This document shows, piece after piece, positions 47,263 through 60,490 of a DNA stretch of 64,000 nt. Positions within the stretch are counted from its first letter, which is position 1. Every line of letters starts with the position of its first letter. This stretch comes from Mansonella perstans. Lineage: Eukaryota > Nematoda > Chromadorea > Rhabditida > Onchocercidae. Location of the stretch: contig JBAMDO010000176.1 in assembly GCA_037074765.1 (NCBI GenBank), positions 1 through 64,000 on the forward strand, written 5' to 3'. The notes below the pieces were generated by a model that was not told the origin of the DNA, searched no databases, and saw only the letters and a program-made list of their open reading frames with translations. The position numbers were made by a program, and so were the translations under genes.

Positions 47263-49628
47263 AGAAAGATGAATTTTTGCAGTCTTGATTGAAAAATACT
47301 TTATATTGATAGCTTACAGCATTGTTATGATTGTTCACTGTATTCTGTATGCCTTTATTGACATTTACCAATATTGACTTTATAGTTTGCCCCACTTTGC
47401 CTTCGTTATTTTTTTTATTGTCCAATGTATTGGCTCTTTTATTGGGCTTCACTTCTTGTCATCAGAAATATAGGAGGTAATTAAGACTAATCAGAACTCC
47501 AAGTATTAGAATAATTATCGAAGTTCCTCAAGCATCACTTCTTTAAAAATTCAAACTTTTACGCTTGCTTTTATACAAATGTATCGGCTTTATCGCCGTC
47601 GTTTGAGCATTTAAAATTGTATTCGCTGACTGTTTGATTACTTCCTTTCATTCACTGCATTACCATTTGAGAACGCATTTATAGCAGTCAAAGAACTCGC
47701 ATTATTTGTTTGTCGTACAATTTTAAATTTGAAGAAATGCATGATATGGTGTGTAAATGTGGGAAATGAATGTATTCCGGATTACCTTCCCAACTTTTGC
47801 ATTGAAAAATATTTGAAGATGAATTTCATCATAATTTAAGAAGCGTTTATTAGCTTTTTTGGTATTTAATCTTAAATTTTTATTTGCTTTAATAGTACCA
47901 TTAATGATAAAGTGTCGAGAGAGAGAGAGAGAGAGAGCTTTAAAATCAGTGAAGATATGAACATAAATCATTTGCAGTGCATTATTTATTCGCTGAATAA
48001 AGGAATAACTTCGATGTTATGCTCAAAAATACCATCGCTTTTGGGTTATAATTTTTATGAATGTTGTGCGGAATTGTTACCGTGATTAGGTTAATGTTAC
48101 CAGATCTATTAATTCCAAATTCTTCAACTATTAATACAAATATCTATTGTTTGAATGACTGTTGGATGGTTTCGACAATTTTGATGACCGAACAACATTT
48201 AAAGACTTGTGGCTCATTAATGTCTTTCAATTCTTTTATTAATTTTTTGCTTTTACTGAAAGTCTTATATTGGATTGTAATGGTTAAATCGGAACTGAAT
48301 GATATATTTGAAAATCACATTCAACCGTAAAATGGATCAGATGAATCGATAACCTTAGGCAAAGCGAATTCATAATTGAAAAGAATACGACTGACCTTTG
48401 GTCAGGTTGACCTTTGTAGCACCGCTGACATGCTTAGCTTTTGGTTGACCATTAAGGCAACAGTTTTTTACAAAATCTCAACAAAAAACAATATGAAAAA
48501 GTATAATCTTAGCGAAGGAAAGATATTGATTGGTTGCTTTTCGGTTGCATTAATTTCGTTCATATGCTGGATATGGCTTCAAATAAGCTATTTGTACTTT
48601 TATTAGCTTATTTTATGATGGAATGGGTAGTTTTGATGACCATCGCTATAAACATTTACTTTCAAATAGATTTGATCAAAGGAAAAATTGCGAGTTGTAA
48701 AAATTAATACTGCGAAAAGGAAGAGTTGCACTGATTTGAACTACTGAAATAGTGTATTAATTACTTAAGTAATGAGTAAAAATGAATTAATTCTTGTTGA
48801 AATTCAATATTTTGGCATACTTTAACAAATAAGATCCTGATATTCTCTATCTTCATCCAATTTTTAAATATTGATTACAAGCATAGATAATCCAATATGC
48901 TTTTTCAGGGTACGACTTGCGACGAATGAAGTAAAGGTTGTGTGAGTGAGGTGTTAAATGACTAGCAGCAGCAGCAGTAGCAGCAATTTTAATGGACTTT
49001 TAATTTTGAAATCTTTTTGTTAAAGAGAATTATGTTATGTTTCTCAATAGAATAAGAAATCCGTTGCTTTAACATTCTTTTCGTGGATGTTTTCGCGTCC
49101 GCGGCTTTTCGGGGAATCCGCGGACGTGGAGTTTCGCTAATCCTTGCTATACTTATCATTTAACTCTGGTATACTAGGTTCATTACATCGGTGCGCACTG
49201 ATTAATTGCATAGTACGCTATGTGACATGAAATAAAATACAACAAATTTCTTTGATCTGGTTGTGATAGGCGATCCGAAATGATAGATTTTTAATACATA
49301 TGTAATCCCTAAGTTTAAATAGTTAAAATAGGTTCAGTCATAGTCAAAATTTGCTGCACTGATTTCTCATTTAATAGGTTTCATTGGCGAAATCCATTTA
49401 CAGTTCTCAGATCACAATCAGTGAAGAAATCCGATGAAAAATATCACAATTACAATTGTAAAATAATTATAGCATGAATAGTTTTCAATTTAATGGCAGA
49501 AAAATACAGACATAAATGCCAGACGAACGGAATATGCAGTTGTCAATATTTCTAAAAAGATTTATCATATTTCCAGTTTTCCTTTGATATTCATATTAGA
49601 AACCATACTTTCAAAGCAACGTTTTAGA
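47263..49628. other. Intergenic between CENP-C and MIF-2 genes
   Basis: No supported gene. A GA microsatellite lies at about 47917-47938 and a short imperfect CAG run at 48963-48985. The open frames at 48061-48330 and 48376-48606 are hydrophobic, lack splice or start context, and are not called. Confidence 0.5.
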
Positions 49629-52600
49629 ATGCCACTGATAACGCTTGCCTCAAATGTTCCCGCAAGTAAATTCCCGAGTGATTTCAATGTCCATTTTACG
49701 GAATTAATGGCGAAAACACTGGAGAAGCCAATCAGTCGGATACTTCTACAAGTAACCCCAAATGCACAGCTGTCACATGGTGTCACGCAGGATTCATCAT
49801 GTCTCATTGTGGTCAGTTTAATTTATTGAATTCGCATTCTTTTTATTTTTAGCTTATAAAACCAATGCCTTACAATCATTTGATCACGATAACAATTAAC
49901 AATCTCGACTTATAGAGAAACCTTAGGTAAAATCATTCGGAAAGTTCTTATTCTTCGAAAAGTTCCATTATAACATCAGATTACAGCCTAAAATTTTGTC
50001 CTGACTGAAATAAGTTTTCTAGAAAATTTAAAACTAGAAAATACTTTCCGATATAAAATCTTTTTTTACTGGAAATTCCTGTTTTAAAGAAACTTCAAAG
50101 AAAAATTTTAAAGAAAAAAAAAAGTTATGGGAAAACAAAGCAAGAAGCCAGCAATCAGCAAAGAGAAACCCGTATCAGTCCAGCTAAGAAAAATTGAATA
50201 ATTTCGGGAAAATAATCTATGAAATAGTCTTCAAAAGCACAACAGTTTACAGATTAAAACAATAAAAACATGGAAGAGACAGAAGGAACTAGAAAATACT
50301 TTTCGATATAAATGAACTTATTTCACAATGTACGAAAACAGATGAAAAGATAAGGCACATCTCTAAATACAGATTTCACAATGTATTAATAATGAAACAG
50401 CATTTTATATCCCAATTTTAAAAACTCTTAATTAGTAGTGGATTTGAAGAAAATATAACAACCTAATATAAAAAGTACTATGAATCATCGTATTTCAAAG
50501 AATCTGAATATTCTAGAGCCCATTTTGACCAAGATTCTTCTTTTTTTTCGATTGAACGTAACTCCGAAAGTAAATCTTTCATTTCTGAATCTTCTCTTTC
50601 ATCCCGTTGGTTTTTATTCTCATAGAACTTTTGTCTATCTCGTTGCTGCTTCTCTCGTTTACTATCAAGAGCCTCCGGAAGATTATGCGAACAAATGAAG
50701 GAATCTACAATTTTACCTAGAATATAACCTGTGCATGAAGACTGTTCATTGCCACATTCATTCTTAATTGTCGAAGTTGTTGTTTGACTCTCAGAATCGA
50801 TTAGTAATACTGACTGAAACTTCCAAATTATATAATATTTTTTGGTAAAAAAAAACGATTATTTTTGGTAATCCAATGTCAATGACTGCTTTCAAAGACA
50901 CTTTGCCTGCAGTGATGCAAATCTCTATCTAATCACTCACTCCCTTGTACGATTTTAGTTCATTGCATGTTTAAATCGTGCAAAGTCCTGCAACATCACA
51001 AGAATTTTCATCAAACTTTTTGAAGCTACAAGCAAATGGACGAGAAAAAGCAAGAACCTCATTATATCTTGAAGGAACACCACATGTTACATCCAAAGGC
51101 ATTCCACAAAACGACAATTCCATGCGGCCTCCTTTTCGTATTTGTAGTTTCCCAATTTTACTACCGTTTGCAAAACCATCAAGGCAATGTTTTACTGATG
51201 GACATGTGTTCTCTTCGGACTAAGAAAGATGTGACTCATAAAACATTAGTAAACATAATATAAAAAAAATAAGGAATGCAAGAATAGTAAGGATATACTG
51301 ATATCTTGATTAACAAAATTTTTTTTTTTTATTTTCTTAAAAGAATGCCATGCAGTCGCAGAAAGTTAAAATAGTAAGGATACGAGAGTAAGGCTACGTA
51401 GTGAAAAAAGCGCATTTAAGGAAGAGTCAGTGTTACGAACGATAATATACAAAATTTTATAGCAAAATTCAACCTTAGATCTCTCTACTGCATCCTCTTG
51501 ACTAGATGAGTACTTGACGGCAGACAAAGTACTCGGCAACTGCAGCATCAAAACAGAACCATCTTCATCTGAAGTCGTATTAATTGTTAATTATGATACC
51601 AATGCATCCTAAAGTCATGATATCGACTACCTATCTTATATCAAGATCGCAGGACGGATACCTTTCTGAATTTTCCGCATGACAGTAGCTGCCCTACGAC
51701 TACTTGTTGCAGTTGGATTCAACACAGTGTTAAAAGTGTTCAAGTTCTTTAAATGTATTTTTCCAGCGTCCTCCTCAGATTCACATTCCGTTTTAAGGTA
51801 CTGGTTGTCCTTTCTTCTGCAAATAAATAACGCTATCTATAATTGATACAACTGTATAAAGGAAGAAAAGAAATAACATCTCAAATTAAACCCCAAAACT
51901 AACTTTCTCTTCGTTGGTGAAAAAGAATTCGTATCTATAGATTCACAACCATTCTTCACATTTTTCTCTTTCTTAATTAACTGCTGGAACTGTTCTTGTT
52001 CTGTTTCTGGCAAGACCAATGGAACAACTTTTCCCGGCTTCAAGTCTGACAAGAACTGGAAATAAGTAAAATTCATTCACATCTAACTTTTGAACACAGC
52101 ATAAAACATCCAGGTCAAACCAGTTTTGTAATAACTCATAATCCAGGTTAAACTAGTTTTGTAGTAACTCAATAACTCATAATAATCATACTTGCTTTTT
52201 ATAGCTTTTCTCTTTTTTCGTTTTGTTCACTGTAAATGAATAACTCGATGTTCACTCCATCTTGGTGGCACACAGGCATCAGAGAAGGACAAAACTAGAC
52301 TTTGTTCACATTCAGTTAAAGAATATGAATTAAGATTATAATAACTGTACCCCATCTCGTAACAGTTCTTGCAGTTCCCCGTTATCAGCCTCGTCATCAG
52401 ACAACCATTCTGACTCATATGTTGTAGAGTTTATATCTCTCGCCTTCGTCGCATCTTCCGGATCTGCTTTCTTCACTCGTCCAAGATTTGTTGTGCGCAA
52501 TTCTGTAATAGCGGTCCAAATAAATGTTTATTATCAGTACACTGTCGTAAAATATCACTCCATTTCAAGGCTATTTCGTAAGAATTCAATTGCAGGAATC

Positions 52601-54083
52601 AAAAATTTACCGTTCGACGTGATATTTCTTATCTGATTATGTCGTCCGTCGTCATTTAAACCAGAAGAAAATATCCCCTGTTGTTCTATAAACAGATGTC
52701 TTCCTGTTTCTCGACCTCTGTTACGTCCACATCTTCCGCGTCCACCTCGGTCACGCTTTCCTCCTCGACGAGTTTCCTTTGTTCTAGAAAAAACATGAAC
52801 AATTATCCTAACAAAATATACGTTCTCTGTTTCTTTTCTCGGATATTGTTATTATTGATTTATTAACGAGAAAAAAGATGGAAATAGCTAGAAAGAAAAT
52901 GATAAATGAAATTTGATAAAATAACCAAAAATTAGGGATAAACAGAATACCCAGTTGATTCGCATTTTGTTTCACGTTTTCCCGAGATAGAAAGATTCGG
53001 TAACGGAACATGACTTCTCTTTAAAATGCCTCCACGTGACGAGTTACTCCGTCCTCCAACAGACATTTCGCACTACTGCCAGCACCGTCAATAGCGCTAA
53101 ATTTCAATGGATCACATAAATATTTGAAGTCATATACTTTCCAGTATTTAACGTAATCTGTATGTAATATCAAATGAACATATACTGTCCAGTAGCTAGA
53201 AACATTCATACAAACTCATCGATAATACTTAAAACAATTATAACACTCAGAGAACTTTCTAATGGCCAGAGAGGAAAAAAGCAAATAACTGTCAATTTAT
53301 CATTGAAAGTAATACTAAAATAGTTTAGTTAAAATAGTTAAAAACAATAGATAACATAAATGTTTTGTCTGCCACTTTTTTCAAACATTCTTCAGGTGGT
53401 ATCCTTTAAGTAATATAGAAAGATATTAAAGTATACTTTCACTTTTTATACTTTTCATTTTTAACAAAATTTTGCAAAAATTTAGAAACAAAAATCCATT
53501 ACACACCCCCATTTCCTATCATTTCTTCTGTATCCCTCCAACAAATCCAAACTCTTTCGCTCTCTCTGCCTTTACCAGCCAAGCATCAAGTCATTGTGCC
53601 ATAGATATTTCACGCGTTTGCTAGGTCGCGCTATGAAACAATTAAGTTCTAATATGGCCAATGTTTATGAATTTGGTGAAATGTTAAGTTGGTATGCGTG
53701 ACAGATGTAACGAACATATTGCAAAAGGAGATGAAATGAGATTGAAGTCATAGTTTAAGAATATATATTCTCTTCATTCATTTCAATTTTTTTCAGAGCA
53801 TAAAATTTTAAATCATTTTGACAGATACAACAAACTCTATCAGGAATCAGTAAGTGATATCAGTTAACATTTTAGTGGTATATTTGTATGTTTAAATTTT
53901 CAGATTAAATCCATTGGGTCATTTTCGGCCGATAAAAACATTGAATATTCTTCATCAATATCAAAATTTATGCAAAAAACATTGGATATCGATCCAACGC
54001 ATTGTATCATTCATTTCCTAAATTTGGATCCAGAAAATGTAGGATGCAATGGCACAACAATGAAGGAGCTTGTAAAGAAATAA
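49629..54083 (+). CDS. mif-2: Macrophage migration inhibitory factor homologue, type 2
   Basis: Two exons (49629-49811, 53904-54083) give 120 residues, the size of nematode MIF-2. It starts MPLITLASNVP, with the catalytic Pro next to the initiator Met that defines tautomerase-superfamily members, and ends NVGCNGTTMKELVKK. The CxxC pair of MIF-1-type proteins is absent, as expected for type 2. Known nematode MIFs are secreted without a signal peptide and interact with host immune cells. That role here is inferred from the family. An acceptor (GTTTTAG) ends one base before the ATG. The intron is 4092 bases, far longer than others in the window, and contains the complete RPC4 gene on the other strand. 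Confidence 0.93.
50478..53066 (-). CDS. rpc-4: RNA polymerase III subunit RPC4 (POLR3D/Rpc53)
   Basis: Eight exons join in phase to 467 residues: 53066-52951, 52793-52621, 52502-52351, 52055-51904, 51816-51662, 51568-51474, 51219-50995, 50813-50478. RPC4 works with RPC5 in initiation and termination by RNA polymerase III. Family marks are the RG-rich stretch followed by a bulky segment (GRNRGRETGRHLFIEQQGIF), the LMLQLPSTL segment, and the C-terminal core IGKLQIRKGGRMELSF...LDVTCGV with GYILGKIVDSFICSHNLPEAL. After this core a charged tail of about 50 residues (REKQQRDRQKFYENK...) is extra compared with the human protein of about 398. An acceptor ends about ten bases before the ATG. The whole gene lies within the MIF-2 intron, antisense to it. 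Confidence 0.88.
53067..53903. other. Rest of MIF-2 intron upstream of RPC4
   Basis: AT-rich sequence that must hold the RPC4 promoter, since the gene points away from here. No further coding sequence is seen. Confidence 0.5.
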
Positions 54084-55160
54084 AATTGCTGTTTGGCTGT
54101 TTTTCATGTCTGTCTAATATAATTTTCTCCATCGTGTCTAGTATTTAAGCATTACTGTAGATGAGTGAACTATTTACTTTGAAATTATTGAAATTTGATA
54201 AAATTTTTTTTTCATTAGCGAGTCTTTTAATATTTCATTTACATAATGCCATATACACCTTTTCCAGCCTTTTCAACATTAAATTATGATAGGGAATATT
54301 TTGAAGTTTAAATTAGTAAAGTTTTCAAATTTGATTGCTTAATGCATTACTCTTGAATGGTTCCAAATGGATGAAAAATTTAGAATTCCAGTCGAAAAAA
54401 CCATTTAAATTTAACATTACGATGTATTGTAATCGAAATGAAATGGTTTAAATATCGAATAATCTATTAATTTCTATTAAGAGGAAGTTTTCAAAGCTTT
54501 ACTCCATTTGCATCTGTATATTCATAAAATTGTGAGCTTATTTTGTGCCTAAAAAAAGGAAAAAGAAAGAAAGCGCTGAATAAGCATGCATATTTATCTC
54601 ATTGTTAAGACAGCAAGGAAAATGTTCAATTCTTTAAAATCAAATTCAGAAGTTTATTAAATGATTTATTGACTTCCAAAACTTTTTTTAATGCTAACAA
54701 ATTAATTTACTCGAAATTTAAGGAAATCAAAATTTCATCTGATTGTTCTCACATGAAATTTTGAGTACTTTAAATTTGAATAAATTTTTTTCCTTTTAGA
54801 GCAAATTATTGTCAAGATAAGAAAACAATACGAGATGTTTTACTAGATGAATTTTTTTAACTGAACTCTCAAAAATTTCCTCAGACCTCTTAGTAGAAAT
54901 TTAGAAGTTTGTTTATTAAAATCCAATGGCATCATACAATTAAGCTGACCAAAGATGGCTTACAAATCCCAGAAGTCTCAAAAAATCCCAAAGGATCAGA
55001 ATAACACTTCAATAAAAACAATTAATCCACCGATATTAAGAACAAATAGAGGTTACATTGGTGACAAATCGGAGCTGGTTACATTCTGCAGGATATACCG
55101 AAGTCATTTATTAATTAATCTCATATATTGATCTCTCTATGTGTAAACCATTATTCACAT
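54084..55160. other. Intergenic, no gene seen
   Basis: 3' flank of MIF-2 and AT-rich spacer; no open frame with supporting features. Confidence 0.45.
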
Positions 55161-55720
55161 TATTAAATTAGCAACTTTATCGATTTCAGTTTGCTGAAAC
55201 AATCATATGTCCTACATGGAATATATTTTTCGCATCATATATGAAACAAATGCCTACTTGCCTTTTCTGATTGCAACAAATTTACGTTTTTTTGGAATTC
55301 TATAAAATTCGTGTTTTTAACAGATTATTTAAACTGAATTCTTGTGAATTATTATGAAGTATTCGAGATACAAAAAAGTGGGAATGGATAATTGCAGTTT
55401 AATTGCAAATCCAAGAATCAATACTATCATAGAACTGCCCAACTAAATTTTTTGCAAATCTCCTCCATCTTATGATATTAGCACAAATAACTGAACAATA
55501 ATTGCCGCAGTTAATGAAATGTCTACAAATCAAGTTGATCGAACTCCTATAAGTATTGCTAACTGTTCTAAACGAGGAATAGTAATATCTTTAATGGGTG
55601 CAAATCGAGATTTTGCGTGGATCAATGATCGTTGTGCTCCTTGAGTCCCATAATTTAATGGATAGATACAGCTGAATAGGCTACCATTGATGCATCGGTA
55701 AAGACGTGTACTTCTACTTG
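55160..55720 (-). mobile_element. Decayed BEL/Pao retrotransposon fragment (inverted copy)
   Basis: This is the reverse complement of about 59330-59960. On the minus strand, 55540-55700 carries remnants of the RNase H region of a BEL/Pao polyprotein, with several breaks. There are no terminal repeats or complete domains. It lies 1.1 kb downstream (minus-strand sense) of the receptor-like gene. Confidence 0.65.
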
Positions 55721-55724
55721 TCTT

Positions 55725-56100
55725 GTAACGCTTATTGCTAATCGCGTTTATTCTATGACATGGGCGTCTTCAGATGCGCACCTTTTTGACTTCTTCAATT
55801 TTGTAGCCTTGATTTAGACTTGGAGTGCCATTTCGATGCTATTTATGTACACTTCTAAAGTAATAATGGCCTTTTTAGTTTCACTAATCAAATTCGAAAA
55901 ACTTTTTTGTTGTCGACCGTCTCTGCATACTTCTCTTCTGCTTTTCTTATCTCTGTAGCCTTGATTCGTATGACCTAGATGATATAGCAGATATTTTTAA
56001 ACTACTCTTTTTTTATCTTCTGTTTCAAATATAATATAACACTAGGGGTTAAATTTCTTTTGGAAATAAGTATCATAATCTTATTGGACAATTTCCTTCA
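55725..56100. repeat. Interspersed repeat, direct copy at 60085-60490
   Basis: It contains AATCGCGTTTATTCTATGACA and GCCATTTCGATGCTATTTATG, both repeated with few changes at 60090-60205. It is likely another part of the same BEL/Pao-like element. The reverse strand reads short coiled-coil-like pieces (EVHINSIEMALQA) broken by stops, which may be gag. At 56100-56205 a short tandem repeat of CCAGTGATACTAATTACT follows. Confidence 0.6.
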
Positions 56101-56809
56101 GTTCCAATGATACTGATTACTCCAATGATAAAAACTTTTATTCCAGTGATACTAATTACTCCAATGATAAAAACTTTCATCCCAGTGATACTAATTACTT
56201 CAACAGCCTGCTACTTTGAATGATTCCCTATGTATGGAGCCAGGTCTTTCGTGTCTAAGTTATAATTTAAAATTTATGCAATTCGACAATATTACTCATA
56301 CATATTTGCTAAATCTTGAAATACATTATTTGGAACTTTTGTTGGCATCCGTCAAATAAAGATTCAAATAAAAGATTATTTTAACTTCCATCAAGTTATT
56401 TTGAAGCTATGCAATAATTTACTGCTGTCATTACATTTTTAGCAGATTGTTTTAATTGTCTTTTTGTATCAGAAGTATTTAATGCAATACAACTGGAAAT
56501 GGGTAATTGCAGTTTATATCTTTTATGCAATTCTGAATCTCTTAATGTTGCTTCATTGTTTCTTTTTATATTATCCGTCTTATTCCATTACATCATTCTT
56601 TTCCAGAAACTGAATTTAAAATTCTATTAAACTGATTTAAACTAACATTTTTAATAGCACCGTTTTTGATGTTTTCAGTCACCATAACAAATACAAATTA
56701 AAGGACAGTACAAAATGATTGTATATGTAACTTATTATTCGAAATAGAAAGCAAAACGAAATCAAAAGAAGATTGGACGCAATGATTCTTATCACTTCAA
56801 TGGATTATA

Positions 56810-58883
56810 CTAGAATTGTCTTCTGAGTTGTAGTGACGTCACATTCGTAGTCCTGCTTCGTCTGCTAAGCAATGACAGAGTTGCCCGACGATACGGCTCA
56901 AGTACCAGAATTGTTACGGCGATAATAATGATTGGTCGCGTCTGAAATTAAGTGAGCCGAAACATTTCAATGAAAAAAACAATTAATGATGAAACAAAAG
57001 AATGATTTTTCAATTCATTACTTCATGAAAGCAGTAAATCGTTAAACTGAGTATGCTCTTAAAATTGCTTTCAATAAAATAACTTTCACAACCAGCAAAT
57101 ATACAAATGCCATATGCAAGTGAATGAACTGAAATATACTTGAATCAACTGAAATATATAATAATAATATGAATTTTCCGATTTTAACATAAACTTGCCA
57201 AAATCAAGACTTTAAGCCTTAATTTTACAAGCGACCGACTTCTACTTCATGATAATGATATTGATCATATGTTCAATTTCCAATCTGACAGTTTAAAAAA
57301 TTTGAAAAAAAAAACATCTAATTTCATAATTTCAACGAAATGAAATGCACTAATAATACTAGTGTGAAGAAATAATAAACTTACTAGATGTAGGTAAAGT
57401 AATGATTTCAATGGAATAACTATATAAAATAAAGGAATACAAACGCTTCTGTTGCATTTGTGCAGCCTGGATAGCGTTACTGCCAAGCGGTTTATATCTA
57501 ATTATTTTCATTGATACCTACGGCAATAGATACTCATTTAAAGTTATTTGAAGTTCTGTTTCGTTATAAGTTTCAGTTTACATTATGTAATTTCAAAAGT
57601 ATATTATAGTTGTTAGTTAAATAAAACTGTGATTTTGGCTTGAAATTGCCAGAAAATTTGTTTCGAACAAAGCGATTATTTTAATTGAAAGTTTCAAATT
57701 TTCAAATCTGCAAAATTTTACTATCAGAGTAACAAAAAATAATGCGATAAACATTGTGATATGAGTCAGGAAATAAGGTACAGGATTTATGGATTTTTTG
57801 TACAGTACGGTTACGAGAGTGCCCCAAAGAATTATCGAAATGTTTAGTGCAGCATAATACGATTTCTGATTGCTGAAAATAAAATGAAGTGGAAATGATG
57901 GCATTCCTTCAAATATAAAAAATCTGTGATATCAAACAAAATCTAATGATTGTATGTGCGGAACAAACGATATCAAATAAGCAATTCGCATATCAATTTT
58001 AATATTTGAGAAGGTTTATTATGTCAACATACATTTCGAGATGTGAGATTTTCGATCAATATTAGAAAAATACTGAAGAATGATGAAACATACTTACTTG
58101 TTTACAAATTTCCTGGAATATAAAAGAGGTTTCGCGTAAGCCAGATAACATATTACAACTGCATAGAGCGTTAAGGCATGAAACCAAATGGCTCCCAATC
58201 TGATGTAAAGTCCGGCCCAGACTTTAATGCAGGCTCTCAAATTTTAGCACACAATCAAATCACGAAATTTGATCACGAAAAAAAAAAATTTTTAATTTTG
58301 GAATGAGCAGAATTAAGGCTTAATGACCATGTAAGACTGATTGTTCGGATGAATTGAAAACGAAACTTACAAATATGATTCGTTTTCTTTTATAGAAACA
58401 AAAAGTTCCATAACTGTAATTATATCAACTACGAATACAGCAATGACCGAAGTTATGCAATTGATCATTAAATTCAACGTGAAATATTTGAAAAATCCAT
58501 CCATTACTTTCGCATACATTAAATATAGCATGAAAGGAATAATAAGAAAATTACCAACAGTTGCAGTGTATGATATTATATGTCTTGCAGTGTATAGTTC
58601 CGCTAAATAATTGTTAATATAGCATTAATTTATAGCATAGCTTCAAAATAACTTGATGGAAATAAAAATAATCTTTTAATTGAATCTTTATTTGACGGAT
58701 ACCAGCAAAAGTTCCAAAAATGTATTTAAAGATTAAGCAAAATGCATGAGTAATACGGTCGAATTGTATAAACTTTAAATTTAACTTACGGCACGAGAGA
58801 CCTAGGTTTACACATAGAGAACCATTCAAACTAGCAATGTTCTTGAAGTAGTTGCTGTCATTGGAATGAAAACAGTCGTTCAT
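56810..58883 (-). CDS. Multi-pass membrane protein, probable 7TM receptor
   Basis: Exons read: 58883-58790, 58602-58371, 58235-58098, 57872-57753 (end uncertain), 57466-57385, 56941-56810, about 265 residues. The N-terminus has NSS-like glycosylation sites and cysteines (MNDCFHSND... GSLCVN). Hydrophobic segments follow: [20 protein letters not shown], a second around [15 protein letters not shown], a third in [19 protein letters not shown] followed by [11 protein letters not shown], then [14 protein letters not shown], and near the end [11 protein letters not shown] and [17 protein letters not shown] with a short basic tail. This fits a nematode G-protein-coupled receptor, but I cannot assign a family. 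Only one donor in exon 4 keeps phase, and it cuts a hydrophobic run that stays open to 57617, so an exon may be missed. An acceptor (GAATTTCAG) lies three bases before the ATG context. Confidence 0.6.
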
Positions 58884-59329
58884 TTCGCTGAAATTCGTTC
58901 TTAATTTTTTTAACGCTGTCAAAGATTTACTTAATTTGAATTATACATAATCCTCAATTCAATGCAAGATTCACATATTTACTGCATTGACTGTCTCAGC
59001 AAGTGAACTAATTGAGCGTAGTGCATTCAAACTGTTACATAATATATTGCCAAAATTTGGAATAAATCAAGAATAAATCAGCTATTGCTCATGCTTAAAA
59101 GCAAAACTGAAAATAAGTACTCTAACGTTATTTGGATCACTTCCCTTGCCGTTAGTATGTTGTCATCTTGAGCCAAGCGCTTGTGACAAAGCAAATTATT
59201 GTAGCAATTACCTCAGCATCAATGAAATACTTCATGGCACTTTATTTAGGCATTAATGAAGCTTTTAAATCGCTGCATTAGGATTATTTATCGCTTGGTA
59301 AGAAATGATGAAGACATTAAAAATTTGTT

Positions 59330-59960
59330 AAGGCAATTAGTGTCAAGTTCAACCGATGCATCAACGGTAGCCTATTCAGCTGGTATCTATCCATTAAATT
59401 ATGGGACTCAAAGAACACAACGATCATTGATCTATGCAAAATCTCGACTTGCACCATTAAAGGTATTACTATTCCTCGTTTAGAACTACTAGCAATACTT
59501 ATAGGAGTTCGATCAGCTTGATTTGTAGACATTTCATCAGATGCGACAATTATTATTTAGTTATTTGTGCTGATATCATAAGGCGGGGACATTTGCAAAA
59601 AATATAGTTGTGTAGTTCTATAGTAGCAAAGATTCTTGGATTTGCAATTATGCTTGGGTGCAATTATCCTTGGTTCTAAGTTTCTTGGATTTGCAATTAA
59701 ACTGCAATTATCCATTTTCAGTTTAATTTTATCTGAAATATTTCTAATAAGCCACAAGAATTTAATTTAAGTAATCTGTTAAAAACACAATTTTATGTAA
59801 TTCAAAAAAAAACATAAATTTGTTGCAATCAAAAAAGGCATGTGGGCGTTTATTCCATGTATTCCGGAAAATGTATTTCATGTAAAACATACGGTTATTT
59901 CAGTAGAGTGAAATCGATAAATTTGCTAATTTAGCAACCAGCTATTATATCGAAATTATT
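59330..59960 (+). mobile_element. Decayed BEL/Pao retrotransposon fragment
   Basis: Plus-strand remnants read STDASTVAYSAGIYPLNYG, then SLIYAKSRLAPLK, then in another frame GITIPRLELLAILIGVRS and a stop. This order and the IPRLELLA signature are typical of the RNase H region in BEL/Pao polyproteins. The frame break near 59463 and the stop show it is not functional. The inverted copy is at 55160-55720. Confidence 0.75.
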
Positions 59961-60084
59961 GTTCCACTTTTTTGTGCAAAATCTACGATGCAATTGGATT
60001 GATAACTTATCAGCTGTATAAAGTTTTTTTTTACTTTATATTTCCCAACTTTCATAAGCGTTTCTAATTATTCTGCAACGCTTA

Positions 60085-60490
60085 TTGCCAATCGCGTTTA
60101 TTCTATGACATGGGCTTCTTCAGATACGCTCTTTTTTGACTTGCTTCTTCAACTTTGTAGCCTTGATTTAGGCTTGAAGTGCCATTTCGATGCTATTTAT
60201 GTGCACTTCTAAAGTAATAATGGCCTCTCCATTCTCACTAATCAAATTTTAAAAAGCCTTTTTTGTTATCTACTATTTCTGCATTTTTCTCTTGTGCTTT
60301 TCTTATCTTTGTAGCAGTTTTGAACTTTAAGTGATAAAAAAATTTAATATTGCTGCCAACGCAATAGATATTAAAGTTGGGAAACATAATGGAAGTAAAA
60401 AAAACATTATAGCTGATAAGTTATAACATTATGGTTTAAAACTGTTTTGAAAATAAGCATTGTAATCTTATTGGAACAATTTCTTTTGCT
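60085..60490. repeat. Interspersed repeat, direct copy of 55725-56100
   Basis: Same sequence and orientation as 55725-56100, diverged by substitutions and small indels. Adjacent to the BEL/Pao remnant but separated from it by about 120 bases not present in the left copy. Confidence 0.65.
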
